A stretch of 64,000 bases of DNA from Embiotoca jacksoni (GCA_022577435.1 JAKOON010000002.1:372001-436000); one strand, 5' to 3'. Positions 38,484-50,960 are shown, numbered from the stretch's first letter. Notes: generated by a model not told the origin, from the letters alone. Made by a program: numbers and translations.

Positions 38484-41400
38484 TATACGGTCAGTACTGA
38501 GTGCTATTGTTAATTTAATGACAATATCTATATTGTAATATATAGCACAGTGACACACAATGTAAGGAGTGCCCATTGGGTGTGTGTGAATAGATTGCCT
38601 TTTAATCATTCCAATCAGCATTCAGGCCCAACATTTGTGTAACACTCAGGAGAGTATCAGTCCTCTGACGTCTCAGTGGGTTAATATTTAAAAAGGTTAG
38701 TTGGTTTCATGTTCTGGTCAATGTCAGCTGACTGGCTACATATCAACTGTCCTTTCCCTGTGCAATGGTTAAAAGAATATGAAGTGCGTTTTGCATGCTT
38801 CAACACTGAGCAGATGAACTTGCACCCTATTATCTGGTATCTGGTGGTGGCAGCGCATCTGGAGTCCCTTTATTTTTACTCTCTGGTTCTAATAAAGACC
38901 AGGAGGTGGTTAGATCTAATCTGTCCAGTTCAAGGTCCATTGAGTCATGTGTTTTCACTTTTTCACATCTTTCTTTCACTGTTCACAAATATGCACATTC
39001 CCCACCTCTTTATCACACACCCTCCACCCCAACTAATAACTTGCCCATCACTGTCCCCCTCCACCTCCCCCTACTTTCTACACTCTTCTCTTCCCTCATC
39101 ACACCTATATTACACAGTTAAATATTTGCCCTTCCGCATCTGCCTGCGGATGAAGCTGCCTCACCCGCTTCTCCCTCGCTGTATAAAAACAGGAAGACAT
39201 ACAGGAGGAGGGTCAACTAGATCTGCTTCTCCATCACTGCCTTTTTTTCCAACCCTCTACCTCCTGTCAGGATGCATGAATCACACAGGCCTTCCTCTGG
39301 AAAAAGCAAGGGCAGTATGGAAACATAGCCAACACCCGCTTACGAAGCACCAAAGATAGATAAGAACAACGAGTGTAGACTGTGAACAGGAGGCAATTTG
39401 ATCCTGATGGTTGATAATTAGTATGTTAACCCTGATGCTATGCTGTTATGTCATGGCACTACAGACGGCAGTTACATGATGCCTTTGGAGGGAATGTCAC
39501 GATGATTCACAACTTTAATAATTCGCATGTGTGACAATAAGAAGAATCAATGTCACTGATTCTTTTTAAGTGGTATTTGACTGGTTACTTACTTAGTCTG
39601 CAGTTATTCACACATCCTGTGTTCAATCAGTGACAACCATTTTTTGTTTGTTTGTTTGTTTGTCTTTTTCCGAACATTAGGTCCGCTTCCTGGAGCAGCA
39701 GAACAAGATGCTGGAGACCAAGTGGAACCTGCTGCAGGGGCAGACCACCACCCGCTCCAACATCGACGCCATGTTCGAGGCCTACATCGGCAACCTGCGA
39801 AGGCAGCTGGACAGCCTGGGCAATGACAAGATGAAGCTGGAGGCTGACCTGCACAACATGCAGGGCCTTGTGGAGGACTTCAAAAACAAGTGAGTGTTGG
39901 GAAAAGGGACCAGGACTCCTCTATGAATGGTTTATGTAGGATTTATCTGCTTCAGTCAGGATATGACTGAGTTCAAGTAGATTTGTGCCTTAGTATGAGC
40001 CTTGCAGTACATTGAGTTCATCTCTGTGTGGACTACTCCCTACATCTGTCCATTGTCTTGCGTCATACAAACTCAAGGGAATTACAACACTGAGGAAGCA
40101 TGTTCCGAACACCCATTACATTACATATGACTGCTGGTAAACCTAATTTTACTAAGTTGGCTGTGTTTAGCTTTACACGAGAGGAAACAAGCACAAATGT
40201 GCACATGCTGACGCGCAGGTCTCCGACAGGAGCAAGGTACAATAGTGCCTCACGTTTCCTAGTCCACAGACAAATGGAGCGTTTCATCTGAGGGGTTCCC
40301 GAGGGAGAAACACCTCCTGTGCGGCCCTGAGTCAACAGGCGCTGTGCCAGGCAGATATCTAAGAGCAGCTCAAGACTTAGGATGGACTACTTGCACCTCC
40401 TAGTGTTACATTCCTGTATAAACAAAACAGGAGATCTGAAATATCAACGTCCGATTGTGAAACTTTTTTTTTTCTTTTCAGGTATGAAGATGAGATCAAC
40501 AGGCGCACAGAGTGTGAGAATGACTTTGTCCTCATCAAGAAGGTCAGCACTGTTACTTACTGATCTTTTCTTTGAGCCACACCTTTGACACATTGTCTGC
40601 ATTTTCTCTCAACATTTTTATACTTCTCTTCCACTGAAGATATACATGTTTTTTGAGACCACCTGTTCTAACAAATGCTTTTCTTTCAGGATGTTGACGA
40701 GGCCTACATGAATAAGGTTGAGCTGGAGGCCAAGCTGGAGAGTCTGACAGATGAGATCAACTTCCTCAGGTCGATCTATGAAGAGGTACAGCTGAAGAAT
40801 TTGCTTGATGGCATTTGTTTTCTCAACCCTTCCTGGCTTTAAAACCTCAAACCTCCAAACCCACTTGCTGCCTTAATCAGCATTATTTGTGATTTATCTA
40901 TCAAGTAATGGCATGCTTATGATGCTTGCGGTGTCATTTTGGAATAGCTTTCTGCTTTCCTGCATTCATTGTTAACCGCAACATCTGTTTAGCATCTTCA
41001 CTCCACTCTTGCACCAACCTTGGAAGTGCATTCGAGTGGGTTTCTTAAGGAGTGGGTGCCAACTAAACTCTTTTCTTTTCTTTTCTTTTTTCTTTTCATT
41101 TCTTTTCTTTTCCTTGTCTTTATTGTGTACTTCCTTAGGAACTGCGTGAGCTCCAGAGCCAGATCAAGGACACTTCAGTCGTTGTGGAGATGGACAACAG
41201 CCGCAACCTGGACATGGACTCCATTGTGGCTGAGGTCAGGGCTCAGTATGAGGACATCGCCAACCGCACGCGTGCCGAGGCAGAGTCATGGTACAAGACC
41301 AAGGTGATGGACAACTCTTTTGAAACTTTCATCAGTCTCTTGGTTCACTACATATATCAAGCTCATTTAGATGCTTTCCTGCCTGTAATATTTTTCTATG

Positions 41401-42330
41401 CTAAATTTAATTTAGTATGAAGAGATGCAGACATCCGCTAACAGATATGGAGATGACCTGAGAAGTACCAAGACAGAGATCGCAGACCTCAACCGCATGA
41501 TCCAGAGATTGACATCAGAGATTGATTCCGTCAAGGGACAGGTATGGAAAAAAGGCTTCCAGCAACAGGTTGCAGCATTGTCAGCATCATATATTGTTTT
41601 CTACTGTTATTCCAAAAGCATTTAAGATGACGAACTCTATTTTTTTTTCATCTTTTAGCGAGCCAACCTGGAGGCCCAGATCGCTGAGGCTGAGGAGCGC
41701 GGCGAGCTGGCTGTGAAGGACGCCAAGTCCCGCATCAGGGACCTGGAAGATGCTCTGCAGAGAGCCAAACAGGACATGGCACGCCAGATCAGAGAATACC
41801 AGGACCTGATGAATGTCAAGCTGGCTTTGGACATTGAGATCGCCACATACAGGAAGCTGCTGGAGGGAGAGGAGGACAGACTGGCAAACGGCATCAAGGC
41901 AATTAACATCTCCCAACAGAGCAGTAAGTCACTTCATTGACAAACTGCATCTCTTGTAGTTTGGATTCTGTCACATTTTTTTAGTTTAACAAGATTTGCC
42001 ACATTCTAAAGTGTATGCCAATATCTCTTGACAGCAAGCTACAGCGGTTTCCCCATGGACTCCTTGAAGAGCAGCTACTCAAGCGGCTACTCCAGTGGTT
42101 ACGGCGGCGGTTACAGCAGCAGCGGCGGCGGCTACAGCAGCGGCGGCGGCTACAGCAGCGGCGGTGGCTTCAGCAGCGGCGGTGGCTTCAGCAGCGGCGG
42201 CGGTGGCTTCAGCAGCGGCAGCGCAGGTGGCTACAGCACTACTCAGAGCAAGAAGAACGTCGTCATCAAGATGATTGAGACCAAGGATGGCAGAGTGGTG
42301 TCTGAGTCCTCTGAGGTCATTGAAGATTGA
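37465..42330 (+). CDS. krt8: Type II keratin, keratin 8-like, 8 exons
   Basis: An intact 546-residue type II intermediate-filament protein. Exons: 37465-37887, 39681-39889, 40482-40542, 40690-40785, 41139-41303, 41416-41541, 41659-41923 and 42035-42330. All introns are GT-AG and the frame is continuous. Exon sizes 209, 61, 96, 165 and 126 match the type II keratin pattern. The Gly/Ser-rich head (residues 1 to about 122) carries GMGMGMG repeats. The rod (about 123-432) opens with LNNRFASFIDKVRFLEQQN and closes with EIATYRKLLEGEE. The tail has SSGGGF/SSGGGY repeats and ends in VVIKMIETKDGRVVSESS, a keratin-8-like end. K8 pairs with a type I keratin such as K18 to form cytoplasmic filaments in simple epithelia. 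Exon 7 is 265 bp because it includes what is a separate small exon in many type II genes. Another close type II paralogue is possible. Confidence 0.9.
37888..39680 (+). other. krt8 intron 1 with simple repeats
   Basis: A 1793-bp intron from GTAAGT to a pyrimidine tract ending CATTAG. It contains a GA tract (about 38275-38296) and a perfect CA microsatellite (about 38420-38480). Open frames within it, such as 38709-39359, lack coding signatures and are probably chance. First introns of K8/K18 genes often carry enhancers, but none can be recognised by eye. Confidence 0.75.
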
Positions 42331-42910
42331 GTTTTCTAAGTCTGCAGGTGTAGCTTTCTGTCTACTATGATCTCTTCTGCCTCTCCGGTAGTTTTATACA
42401 CTCACAGTTCATTCACCCCAAAAATTGTAACAAACAAGTCTGAAGCCTCTCTTCAATAGAGCCTTAACAGATTATTTTTAAATGAAGCAACATATGATCC
42501 TAACACTACCAAAGATCTGAAAGGGACCAAAGAGTTTATTTTATATGTGTGAATGTTTGTTCTAAAAAAAAAAGAAGAAAGTGAGTTAAGAACTGGGCAA
42601 ATGTCCTAGGAAAAACAAAAACTATATCACACTCCCTTGAAATCTATGCAACTGCTATTCCATACACGAAGGGCTGTTGTGTTGCATCAAATGGACAGTG
42701 GTCTTGTCAAAGGAATGTGAATGTTCTGAAACAGTGCTTCAGTGTTGTTGGTCAACTAATGTCTCAAAATTGCCTGCTACATTAGGTAGTGCATGTCTTC
42801 CCTGTGCGTCTCCTGTAACTGAAACCGTTAGACCATTAGACTGCCCACGTCAGACTGTTGTCCTGAGGTGTTGTTTTTGCTACCAAAACAAATAAAAATG
42901 TGTTTACTAA
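42331..42910 (+). promoter_or_regulatory. krt8 3' UTR and poly(A) signal
   Basis: About 560 bases follow the stop, then a canonical AATAAA at 42891-42896, about 15 bases before a probable cleavage site and a GT-rich stretch (GGTGTGTTTG, 42918-42927) that fits the downstream element. No earlier AATAAA was noticed. Confidence 0.75.
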
Positions 42911-42927
42911 AAGAAAAGGTGTGTTTG

Positions 42928-43662
42928 TTTTCATTTAAAATGCTGACTCCAAAAAAATGAGTAAATTCACAGTTAAGGACTACATTTAAGTAGCTACTTA
43001 AGCAGTCTGGAATCAAAGATAGTTCCTGGTCATTGATTTAGAACACATGAATAATGATACATTACTTTTACCCAGTCCGTCAGGATCTTTTCTGTTTGGA
43101 TGTGTGATACGGTGTATCAACATGATACACATTTTTAAATAAATAAAACAAACTCACTACACTGGACATATTTGGAAAGCAATAATCCATTACTTTCTAA
43201 ACATTTGGCAGGCCCATGGGGCTTTACATATAATTTAATTTAGTTTAAAAAGAGCACAACACCCTCACTGTATATGGTCACACATACTTCATTTAAAGCA
43301 CTAAAAAGAGAGTTTGGTGATTGTCTTTAAGTCAAATAATGAAAGAAAGAAAGTAATAACTTTGTAAGTAACTTAAGTAGCTTTAGACATCGACGTTCCT
43401 ATTTTTCCTACCCTGCACAGTGAAGGCGCAGCGCGGATCCAGGCGCTGAGATGGGCAGAACAGTATAACACGGGGTGTATCAGTAAAGATGCGCCCCTGC
43501 AGTGCAATTTTGTGTCAGCTCAAAACAGGTCTAAGTACAACGCAGCCAGCGGAGGGCTATTTCCGTGGCTTCAGTGGGCCAGAGCGCACATAAACAGACC
43601 TATCCAAAATCCCACAGACAGATTTAGTGGAGGTCCTACGTATTTAATGCCAAATACATAAA
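42928..43662. other. Intergenic DNA downstream of krt8
   Basis: AT-rich sequence with no gene or element recognised. It ends at the TA that flanks the pogo-like element. Confidence 0.5.
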
Positions 43663-44354
43663 TACCGTATTTTTCGGACTATAAGGCGCACTTAAAATCC
43701 TTAAATTTTCTTAAAAATTGACAGTGTGCCTTATAATCCAGCGCGCCTTATGTATGGTTACTTGTTGTGCTTATTGGTCGATTGGTCGATGCGCTCAAAA
43801 ATCTGTCGAAATGTGTAAGTACGACTTTGGTAAGCAACGAAGCCGCTCCGCTCAATGGATATTCGGAGCATTACGGTACGCTGTGTCACCACCTGATCGG
43901 CCCCGTAACATGAATGTAATGTCTAAACTAAAAGTGCATTCATGTGAGGCAGCCCGCGCCCGGAGTATGCGTTACCAATCCGAGAACAGTATTTAGTACG
44001 CTTACCCCCTCCACTTTTTATACGTAATACTTACTGTGCTTCAACATTATATTACGGTACATTTGTGTGTACGTAAAAGGACTCCAAAAATGGCACCTGT
44101 TAAGAAGCATGCTTACGAAGCGGGTATCAAACTCCAAGCAATTAGCTACGCAGCAGAACATGGGAAAAGAGCAGCCGCGAAAGAATTCAACATCAATGAA
44201 TCAATGGTACGGAAGTGGAAAGTTTGATTTACCGGACTGTGTTGTTTTGCTTAATGCGCTTTATAATCCGGTGCGTTTTATGTGTGAACATAGACACGTT
44301 AATTCACAGTGCGCTTTATAATCCGGTGCGTTTTATAGTCCGAAAAATACGGTA
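43663..44354 (+). mobile_element. pogo/Tigger-like DNA element with transposase N-terminus
   Basis: The element is 688 bp (43665-44352) and flanked by TA on both sides, the duplication of the Tc1/mariner/pogo superfamily. Both ends begin CCGTATTTTTCGGACTATAA when read inward. Near the right end, phrases such as GTGCG(C/T)TTTATAATCCGG are repeated in tandem. It encodes only the first part of a pogo-type transposase (44090-44227), so it is non-autonomous. Confidence 0.85.
44090..44227 (+). pseudogene. N-terminal psq/CENP-B-type HTH fragment of pogo-like transposase
   Basis: The frame begins MAPVKKHAYEAGIKLQ and continues through AAEHGKRAAAKEF to NESMVRKWKV, then stops. This is the helix-turn-helix (psq/CENP-B N-terminal) segment that binds transposon ends in pogo, Tigger and CENP-B proteins; the terminal VRKW is typical of the recognition helix. 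An upstream in-frame ATG exists at 44036, but the second ATG fits the family start better. The second DNA-binding domain and the DDE domain are absent. Confidence 0.8.
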
Positions 44355-45083
44355 ATTAAAACACGATTTTTGAAATGCAAAATTTAGATTATTCATGTCT
44401 GTTTGATTGGCTGTCTGAATCAGGCAGTTTGTGTACATCATGACACAATAACCAATCTTACCTATTAAATATAAAAGGCACTCCGGTTAACTACAAATTA
44501 ACTGCATTTAAATAAGACATAGGGGTAACAATGCAAAAGCCTTTTCACCTTCTCATTTGGTTTAGTAATCTAGCCAGCCATGCACAAAAGGTTAGAGCAT
44601 GGCAGCCTAGGCCGCTACATTAGGTACACTTAAAGCTCCAGGTCCAGCACCTGATTTCACTATATTGGATGAGTGTCCTTTGTTCCCTTTTACATTTAAT
44701 TAATGCCAGTGTTTGGCGTCTATAAGTCACAGGTTTTTGTCTTTTATCATTGAAGCTCTTCCTACACTGGGCAATGGCTCTCATAATACCAGGAAAACAA
44801 TTGTTTGTAATATCAATTACCTCTTCCCAAATCACTTTAAGGCTGGCTGACTCCGAGGACCATACATTTGGTGATTAAAAGCCTAAACCTCCCGTACAAG
44901 CATGCCAGTATCCTCCTGCGTAGAGTTTGGATGTCAATACTGGTCAATTTCTTTTTCAGCTACTACGAAACTGACAATATGCTGCGCTACAGAAATATGA
45001 ATATTTTGTATGACGTTTGTGCAGCTAGAAAGCTTGAAATGTTGGTCCGTCAGTATGTATTAACAACTGTCATTCTGCTAAAG
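44355..45083. other. Intergenic DNA
   Basis: No gene or known repeat recognised between the pogo-like element and the tandem triplication. Confidence 0.5.
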
Positions 45084-45668
45084 ATAGGTTATGGTTGTTC
45101 TACAGAGCAGTTGGCTGTGGTGAGCAGCTCCATATGAACACCATTCAGATTTTATAAACACTTCACAAAGAGTGCACACAAAAACACTAATGGAGAAAAC
45201 ACGTAACATCCTTTCCCCCCTTTTCTACAATTTACCACCAGGGGGCAGCGATGTCTCATAAACTCCAGCTGAGTTACTTACCCTGCTAGACCCATACTGA
45301 CCTTTAATTGAGTCAACACAAGGCTCATCTTTTATGTATACTTCAATAATTGTGTGTGTGTGTGTGTGTGTGTTGGTGGTGTACAGTCTTCCCGGTTAGG
45401 TATAGGTTATGGTTGTTCTATAGAGCAGTTGGCTGTGGTGAGCAGCTCCATATGAACACCATTCAGATTTTATAAACACTTCACAAAGAGTGCACACAAA
45501 AACACTAATGGAGAAAACAGGTAACATCCTTTCCCCCCTTTTCTACAATTTACCACCAGGGGGCAGCGATGTCTCATAAACTCTAGCTGAGTTACTTACC
45601 CTGCTGGACCCATACTGACCTTTAATTGAGTCAACACAAGGCTCATCTTTTATGTATACTTCAATAAT

Positions 45669-45720
<52 letters not shown>

Positions 45721-46013
45721 GGTGGTGTACAGTCTTCCCGGTTGGGTATAGGTTATGGTTGTTCTATAGAGCAGTTGGCTGTGGTGAGCAGCTCCATATG
45801 AACACCATTCAGATTTTATAAACACTTCACAAAGAGTGCACACAAAAACACTAATGGAGAAAACAGGTAACATCCTTCCCCCCTTTTTCTACAATTTACC
45901 ACCAGGGGGCAGCGATGTCTCATAAACTCTAGCTGAGTTACTTACCCTGCTGGACCCATACTGACCTGTAATTGAGTCAACACAAGGCTCATCTTTTATG
46001 TATACTTCGATAC

Positions 46014-46058
<45 letters not shown>

Positions 46059-46076
46059 GGTGGTGTACAGTCTTCC
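45084..46076. repeat. Three-copy tandem repeat, unit 318-346 bp, each with (GT)n
   Basis: Units start at 45084, 45402 and 45748 with ATAGGTTATGGTTGTTC and are nearly identical. Each contains ACCAGGGGGCAGCGATG and ends with a (GT)n tract followed by TTGGTGGTGTACAGTCTTCC. The GT tracts (about 45351-45373, 45671-45719 and 46015-46057) differ in length and account for most of the unit-length difference. Few point differences separate the copies, so the duplications look recent. No coding capacity was recognised. Confidence 0.95.
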
Positions 46077-48480
46077 ACAGAGCAAGAGTAATTTCGCACC
46101 AAAATACAATACAACACAAAGCATGCTTAAACTTCATAATTGCAAAGTAGTTCTTATTCTGGTTTTATTCTAAAAATGAGGAAGTTTATCTGAAGTCAAA
46201 TACTACTTCTGACATTTTAGGAAAAACAACATCTATGTTGCAAATATCAGCAAAGCTAACTCATAATTTGAATAGTAATAAGTAACACTAGCACAGTATT
46301 AGAAAATTACAATTGCAGTAGTTTATGATAAAATTAGACACACAAGAGGCGAAGCAACAGAGATTCCAGAGTGTGTGTCTTGATGCTGTTTGCATCAGGC
46401 AGAAACAGCTCTTTTAGAAAGTTTTTCTCTTGCTATCCATCACACTCACAACATGCCACTGCAGTGATACATGATGCCTACAAAGTGTGTGTGCGTGTGT
46501 GCCTGTGTGTTTGCTTACTTGGCATATACTGGCTCACAACATAGGTAGAGATGCTGTCACTCAGTGATCCCTGCAGTCCTTATCCACAGTTGAAGCAATG
46601 TACAAATGAAAATAAACTGAACCTCAGCTTGCATTAGTATCCCTGTAGTCTACATGTTTGATATATTATATGATATAGTTTCAGTCAAAATGACTACCCA
46701 TTAATGAATAATAATTGGGAAGGTGGAGCAGCAAAGTCCAGCATTTCAGCATTTGGCATCCATTTTACACTTCACCACAAAGAGGCAGTGTTGTGTTATG
46801 AGGCTCACCAACACGCTGCACACGTTCAATCCTTTTGCAGTTTTGATGTGTTGTTTCATTAAGTATTTATCAGGAAATCGTATAAATGCTTCTAATATAT
46901 GATTTTAAGTTTTAAGTAATAAATCATATTCCCAGTCATTGCTTTTTCAAGATGTGCATCAGAAATTGTCAAAATAATTGAAAGAGGCGACCGTCTTTAG
47001 AGCATCTAGTGTGTGTGCTACACTTCCAGATGCAGCAGTTACACCTAAAGTGTCATCATTTGATATCATTAAAGTCTGATTCATAATCCTTGACGGGCAG
47101 ACAGAGTGGGCGAGGCCGGGGAAGGGAGGAAAAAGTGTTTGTCTTCTCTCTTTCTTTTGTGTTTCAACATTGAATCATGTTGTCTGTCTGCTGTGCATGT
47201 CAGTTCCTCCGCTAGCCTCTGTTTCCCTCCAAGCTCCTTACCATGTCGTCATACATATTGCTTCACCTGCTGCTCCTCTTCAGAGTGCACTTGTCAATGA
47301 AAGCATTCACACAAACACGTATGGTGGAATTGGGAGGTGACAATGCGGGTAGTTTTAGGGACATGGGTGCCAGGCCCCTTGTGTCTATGTGCTTGTGGCG
47401 ACCGATGATGCTGCTCGTAATGCTTCTTGTCAGTGTTTGCATCGTTTTCAGTCATTTGTGCATGCCTGCAATATGTATTTATTTTTACGTTTAATGGACC
47501 ATCAACCTGCCCAGTGACAACAGATGAGCATTAGCCTGTATGGTTAATTAACCAGAACCTATAACAGTCGTAACAATTATTATTAGCTTATCTTTTGGGT
47601 AATCTAATTTTCAAAGGATGAGTGAAAATGACAACCATAATAACCACCTCCTATTATTTCTAAAACTTCTCTACTACAACAGTTCAGTTGAGGGTATCAA
47701 ATTGAGGTGTTGAATAATAGTTAGCCTAAGACCTGTGGGATGCCAGATTTTACTACATGTTGCAGGTATTGAGTAATTGCTAACATCAGTGATGGAATTT
47801 ATTTGCATCTGCATTTCTTGTTCTTCATATTTCAGAGCCATCTATCAGCCCTGAAGAGTCCACATGGGTGTAGCCCAACACTTTATCTGGAGGCTCCAGG
47901 GGCCAAGTTGGCTTCTCGCACTAAATAAGAGCACCTACTCAACTTCTAACAGGCAGTAAATGTTTGATTCTGTTAACCTCAATGTGGTTGGGGGTGTAGG
48001 CCTAGTAAACACAAATAAAAAGCATACCAGATTATCAACCGTTAATGTCTTTTGTTTGATGTGTCATGTGTAAATCACCTGTATATTTAAGAATAAACGT
48101 TCCTCTTCTTGAATGTTGTGTTAGAACTTTCTGTGTTCTTACAAATGTTAAAGTTCAAGTATTTCCCACGCATTTTAACAGTGCTAGTTGCATATTCATT
48201 CTGATACTGGGATAACAGCCAAGACGCTGGATGTCAATGCTCAAGTATGTATGCAACGCAAATATGAAAAAAAAAAAAAAAAAAAAAGTAGCATTCACCT
48301 CTATTGTTGGGGTAGTAAATGACAGGTGTTATTTCATACATCAGCTGAATGTTCCAACAACAACAGTCCGACTGCTCTGTAATTACACTCATTGACATTT
48401 TCAGGCATTGGCTTGGCACAATGTGGTGAAAGGATTTATAGTACACGAGAATAAGGAGTGATAGCACAGTCTAAAAAAAA
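46077..48480. other. Intergenic DNA, no gene recognised
   Basis: AT-rich sequence with an A22 run at about 48266-48287. No coding family, RNA gene or mobile element was identified. Confidence 0.55.
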
Positions 48481-48944
48481 ATCATTCCATTGCAAGTAAA
48501 AGTCCTGCATTCAAAATCTTAGTTCTACTAAAGTAAAAGTACTACCAGCAAAATGTACTAAAGATATGAAAAGTGTACTGGAGTAGTTTTTGAGAAGGAT
48601 GATAGTATTGTATTATTATTATTTATGCATTAACATGTATGGAGGATTTTAATGTTGTAGTTAGTTGAGACTACTTTGAATTACTTTCTATTTGGACGAG
48701 GCTGGATTTTCAAATAGGCAAAAAGAACAACTGTCCTGGGGCCCAAGTGTCCATCGTGGCTACATGCCCAGGTTTACTGAGGTCAAAATGTTATTTTTAA
48801 AGCTTAAGCTTTAACTTTTCATTTTCTGTGCTGACGTTGAGCCAGAACCCAGCCATGTAAGAACTGATTGATCTTCAGGTTTTAGGCATTTAGGAGATGG
48901 GCCCAGACAGTTTTTCTTGCCTTGGGCACCAAACATGGTAGATG

Positions 48945-50431
48945 TACAGTGCATCCGGAAAGTATTCACAGCACTTCACTTTTTCCACATTTTATGTTAA
49001 ATTTATTTTTTTCCTCAAAATTCTACACACAATACCCCATAATTATAACGTGAAAAAAGTTTTTTTGAAATTTTTGCAAATCTATTAAAAAAAGAAAACG
49101 AAGAAATCACATGGACATAAGTATTCACAGCCTTTGCCATTACACTCAAAATTGAGCTCAGGTGCATCATGTTTCCAGTGATCATCCTTGAGATGTTTCT
49201 ACAACTTGATTGGAGTCCACCTGTGGTAAATTCAGTTGATTGGACATGATTTCGAAAGACACACACCTGTCTATATAAGGTCCCACAGTTGACAGTGCAT
49301 GTCAGAGCACAAACCAAGCCATGAAGTCCAAGGAATTGTCTGTAGACCTCCAAGACAGGATTGTATCGAGGCACAGATCTGGGGAGAAGGGCTTTAGTCA
49401 GGGAGGTGACCAAGAACCCGATGGTCACTCTGACAGAGCTCCAGCGTTGCTCTGGGAAGAGAGGAGAACCTTCCAGAAGGACAACCATCTCTGCAGCACT
49501 CCACCAAGCAGGCCTGTATGGTAGAGTGGCCAGACGGAAGACACTCCTCAGTAAAAGGCACATGACAGCCCACCTGGAGTTTACCAAAAGGCACCTGAAG
49601 GACTCTCAAACCATGAGAAACAAAATTCTCTGGTCTGGTGAAACAAAGATTGAACTCTTTGGCCTGAATGCCAAGCGTCATGTTTGGAGGAAACCAGGCA
49701 CCGGTCATCACCTGGCCAATACCATCTCTACGGTGAAGCATGGTGGTGGCAGCATCATGCTGTGGGGATGTTTTTCAGTGGCAGGAACTGGGAGACTAGT
49801 CAGGAAGGAGGGAAAGATGAATGCAACAATGACAAGGAACAAGACATCCTTGATGAAAACCTTCTCCAGAGCACTTTGGACCTCAGACTGGGGCGAAGGT
49901 TCATCTTCCAACAGGACAATGACCCTAAGCACACAGCCAAGATAACAAAGGAATGGCTTCGGGACAACTCTGTGAATGTCTTTGAGAGGCCCAGGCAGAG
50001 CCCAGACTTGAACCCGATTGAACATCTCTGGAGAGATCTGAAAATGGCTGTGCACCGACGCTCCCCATCCAACCTGATGGAGCTTGAGAGGTCCTGCAAA
50101 GAAGAATGGGAGAAACTGCCCAATAATAGGTGTGCCAAGCTTATAGCATCATACTCAAAAAGACTTGAGGCTGTAATTTCTGCCAAAAGTGCTTCAACAA
50201 AGTATTGAGCAAAGGCTGTGAATACTTGTGTGTGTGTTATATTTTTGTTCTTTATTTTTAATAGATTTACACAAATTTTAAACAAACTTTTTTCACTTTG
50301 TCATTATGGGGTATTGTGTGTAGAATTTTGAGGGAAAAACAATGACCCATTAAGCCATTTTGGAATAAGGCTGTAACATAACAAAATGTGGAAAAAGTGA
50401 AGCACTGTGAATACTTTCCGGATGCACTGTA
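48945..50431 (+). mobile_element. Tc1 element A, both ends present, inactive
   Basis: The element is 1483 bp (48947-50429) between TA dinucleotides. Its ends are inverted repeats starting CAGTGCATCCGGAAAGTATT and extending on through CACTTTTTCCACATTTT. It contains a damaged Tc1 transposase (49321-50208). The same family recurs in inverse orientation at the right end of the window (from 62913). Confidence 0.93.
49321..50208 (+). pseudogene. Tc1-family transposase A, deleted and mutated
   Basis: Starts with MKSKELSVDLQDRIVSRHRS, typical of fish Tc1 transposases. Directly after that, about 140 bp encoding the paired-like helix-turn-helix are missing compared with copy B in this window, with a frame change. 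The catalytic domain follows, with KILWSGETKIELFG, TVKHGGGSIMLWGCF, FQQDNDPKHTA and SPDLNPIEHLW. The residue that should be the first catalytic Asp (WSDE in the family) is Gly (codon GGT, 49637-49639). The second Asp and the final Glu are present, with DD34E-type spacing. A second small frameshift lies near 49830. It ends ...SASTKY at 50205 before the stop. No activity is expected. Confidence 0.9.
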
Positions 50432-50960
50432 AGTACATGAACCCAGTCTGCATGAACATGTAAGCCTGGTTTAAAAATTGAACAATTGTTCTTCCTCACC
50501 ACTAGGGGTAAAACAATCTCGGTCCTCAAAGGGCGTTTCCATGACCACAGTAAATACATTTTCAGTTTCAGTCACAAACATGCCTGTGCACACTTTAGCT
50601 AAAGCGTAGGCAAAGCGATTAGCAGTTGTTTGGAGCGGATGTGAGCCCTTGCACAGCTGGAAACATCTGCATTTACTCCTTGCTTGGACTGTGTTTGGAG
50701 CCTAACAGTCAAATCAAACCACGCTATTTCAACATAAAATGTTCATTAATGTTATTTATTTGTTTATTTAGTGTTTCAAAATCAAATATTGATATGAAGC
50801 AAAATACCTAGCTGTAAAATTTACAATATTCCTCTTGAAATGTAGTACAATGTACGTATTATCAAATGCAATGTTCTCAGGTAAAGTACATTTTACAAAA
50901 ATCTCAGTTGTCCTTCAGTGCAGTACTTGAGTAAATTAAATTAGTTATTTTACACTACTC

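Larger units (their letters stand above)
48490..50960. mobile_element. Remnant of a non-autonomous DNA element split by later insertion
   Basis: Sequence at 48490-48600 (AAGTAAAAGTCCTGCATTC, AAAGTAAAAGTACTACC) and at 50870-50960 (GCAGTACTTGAGTAAATTA) resembles the two halves of a common fish element rich in AAGTA/TACTT phrases. The complete Tc1 element A lies between them. I recognise the phrases but cannot define ends or superfamily; a hAT-type MITE is my guess. Confidence 0.35.

Noticed and set aside
38709..39359. 216-codon open frame inside keratin intron 1
   Set aside because: Low-complexity Ser/Pro/His/Leu composition from pyrimidine-rich DNA, and lies within a well-supported intron.
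49708..50285. Minus-strand frames in Tc1 element A resembling known hypothetical proteins
   Set aside because: They are the antisense of the transposase; the same antisense frame recurs in copy B because the elements are related.
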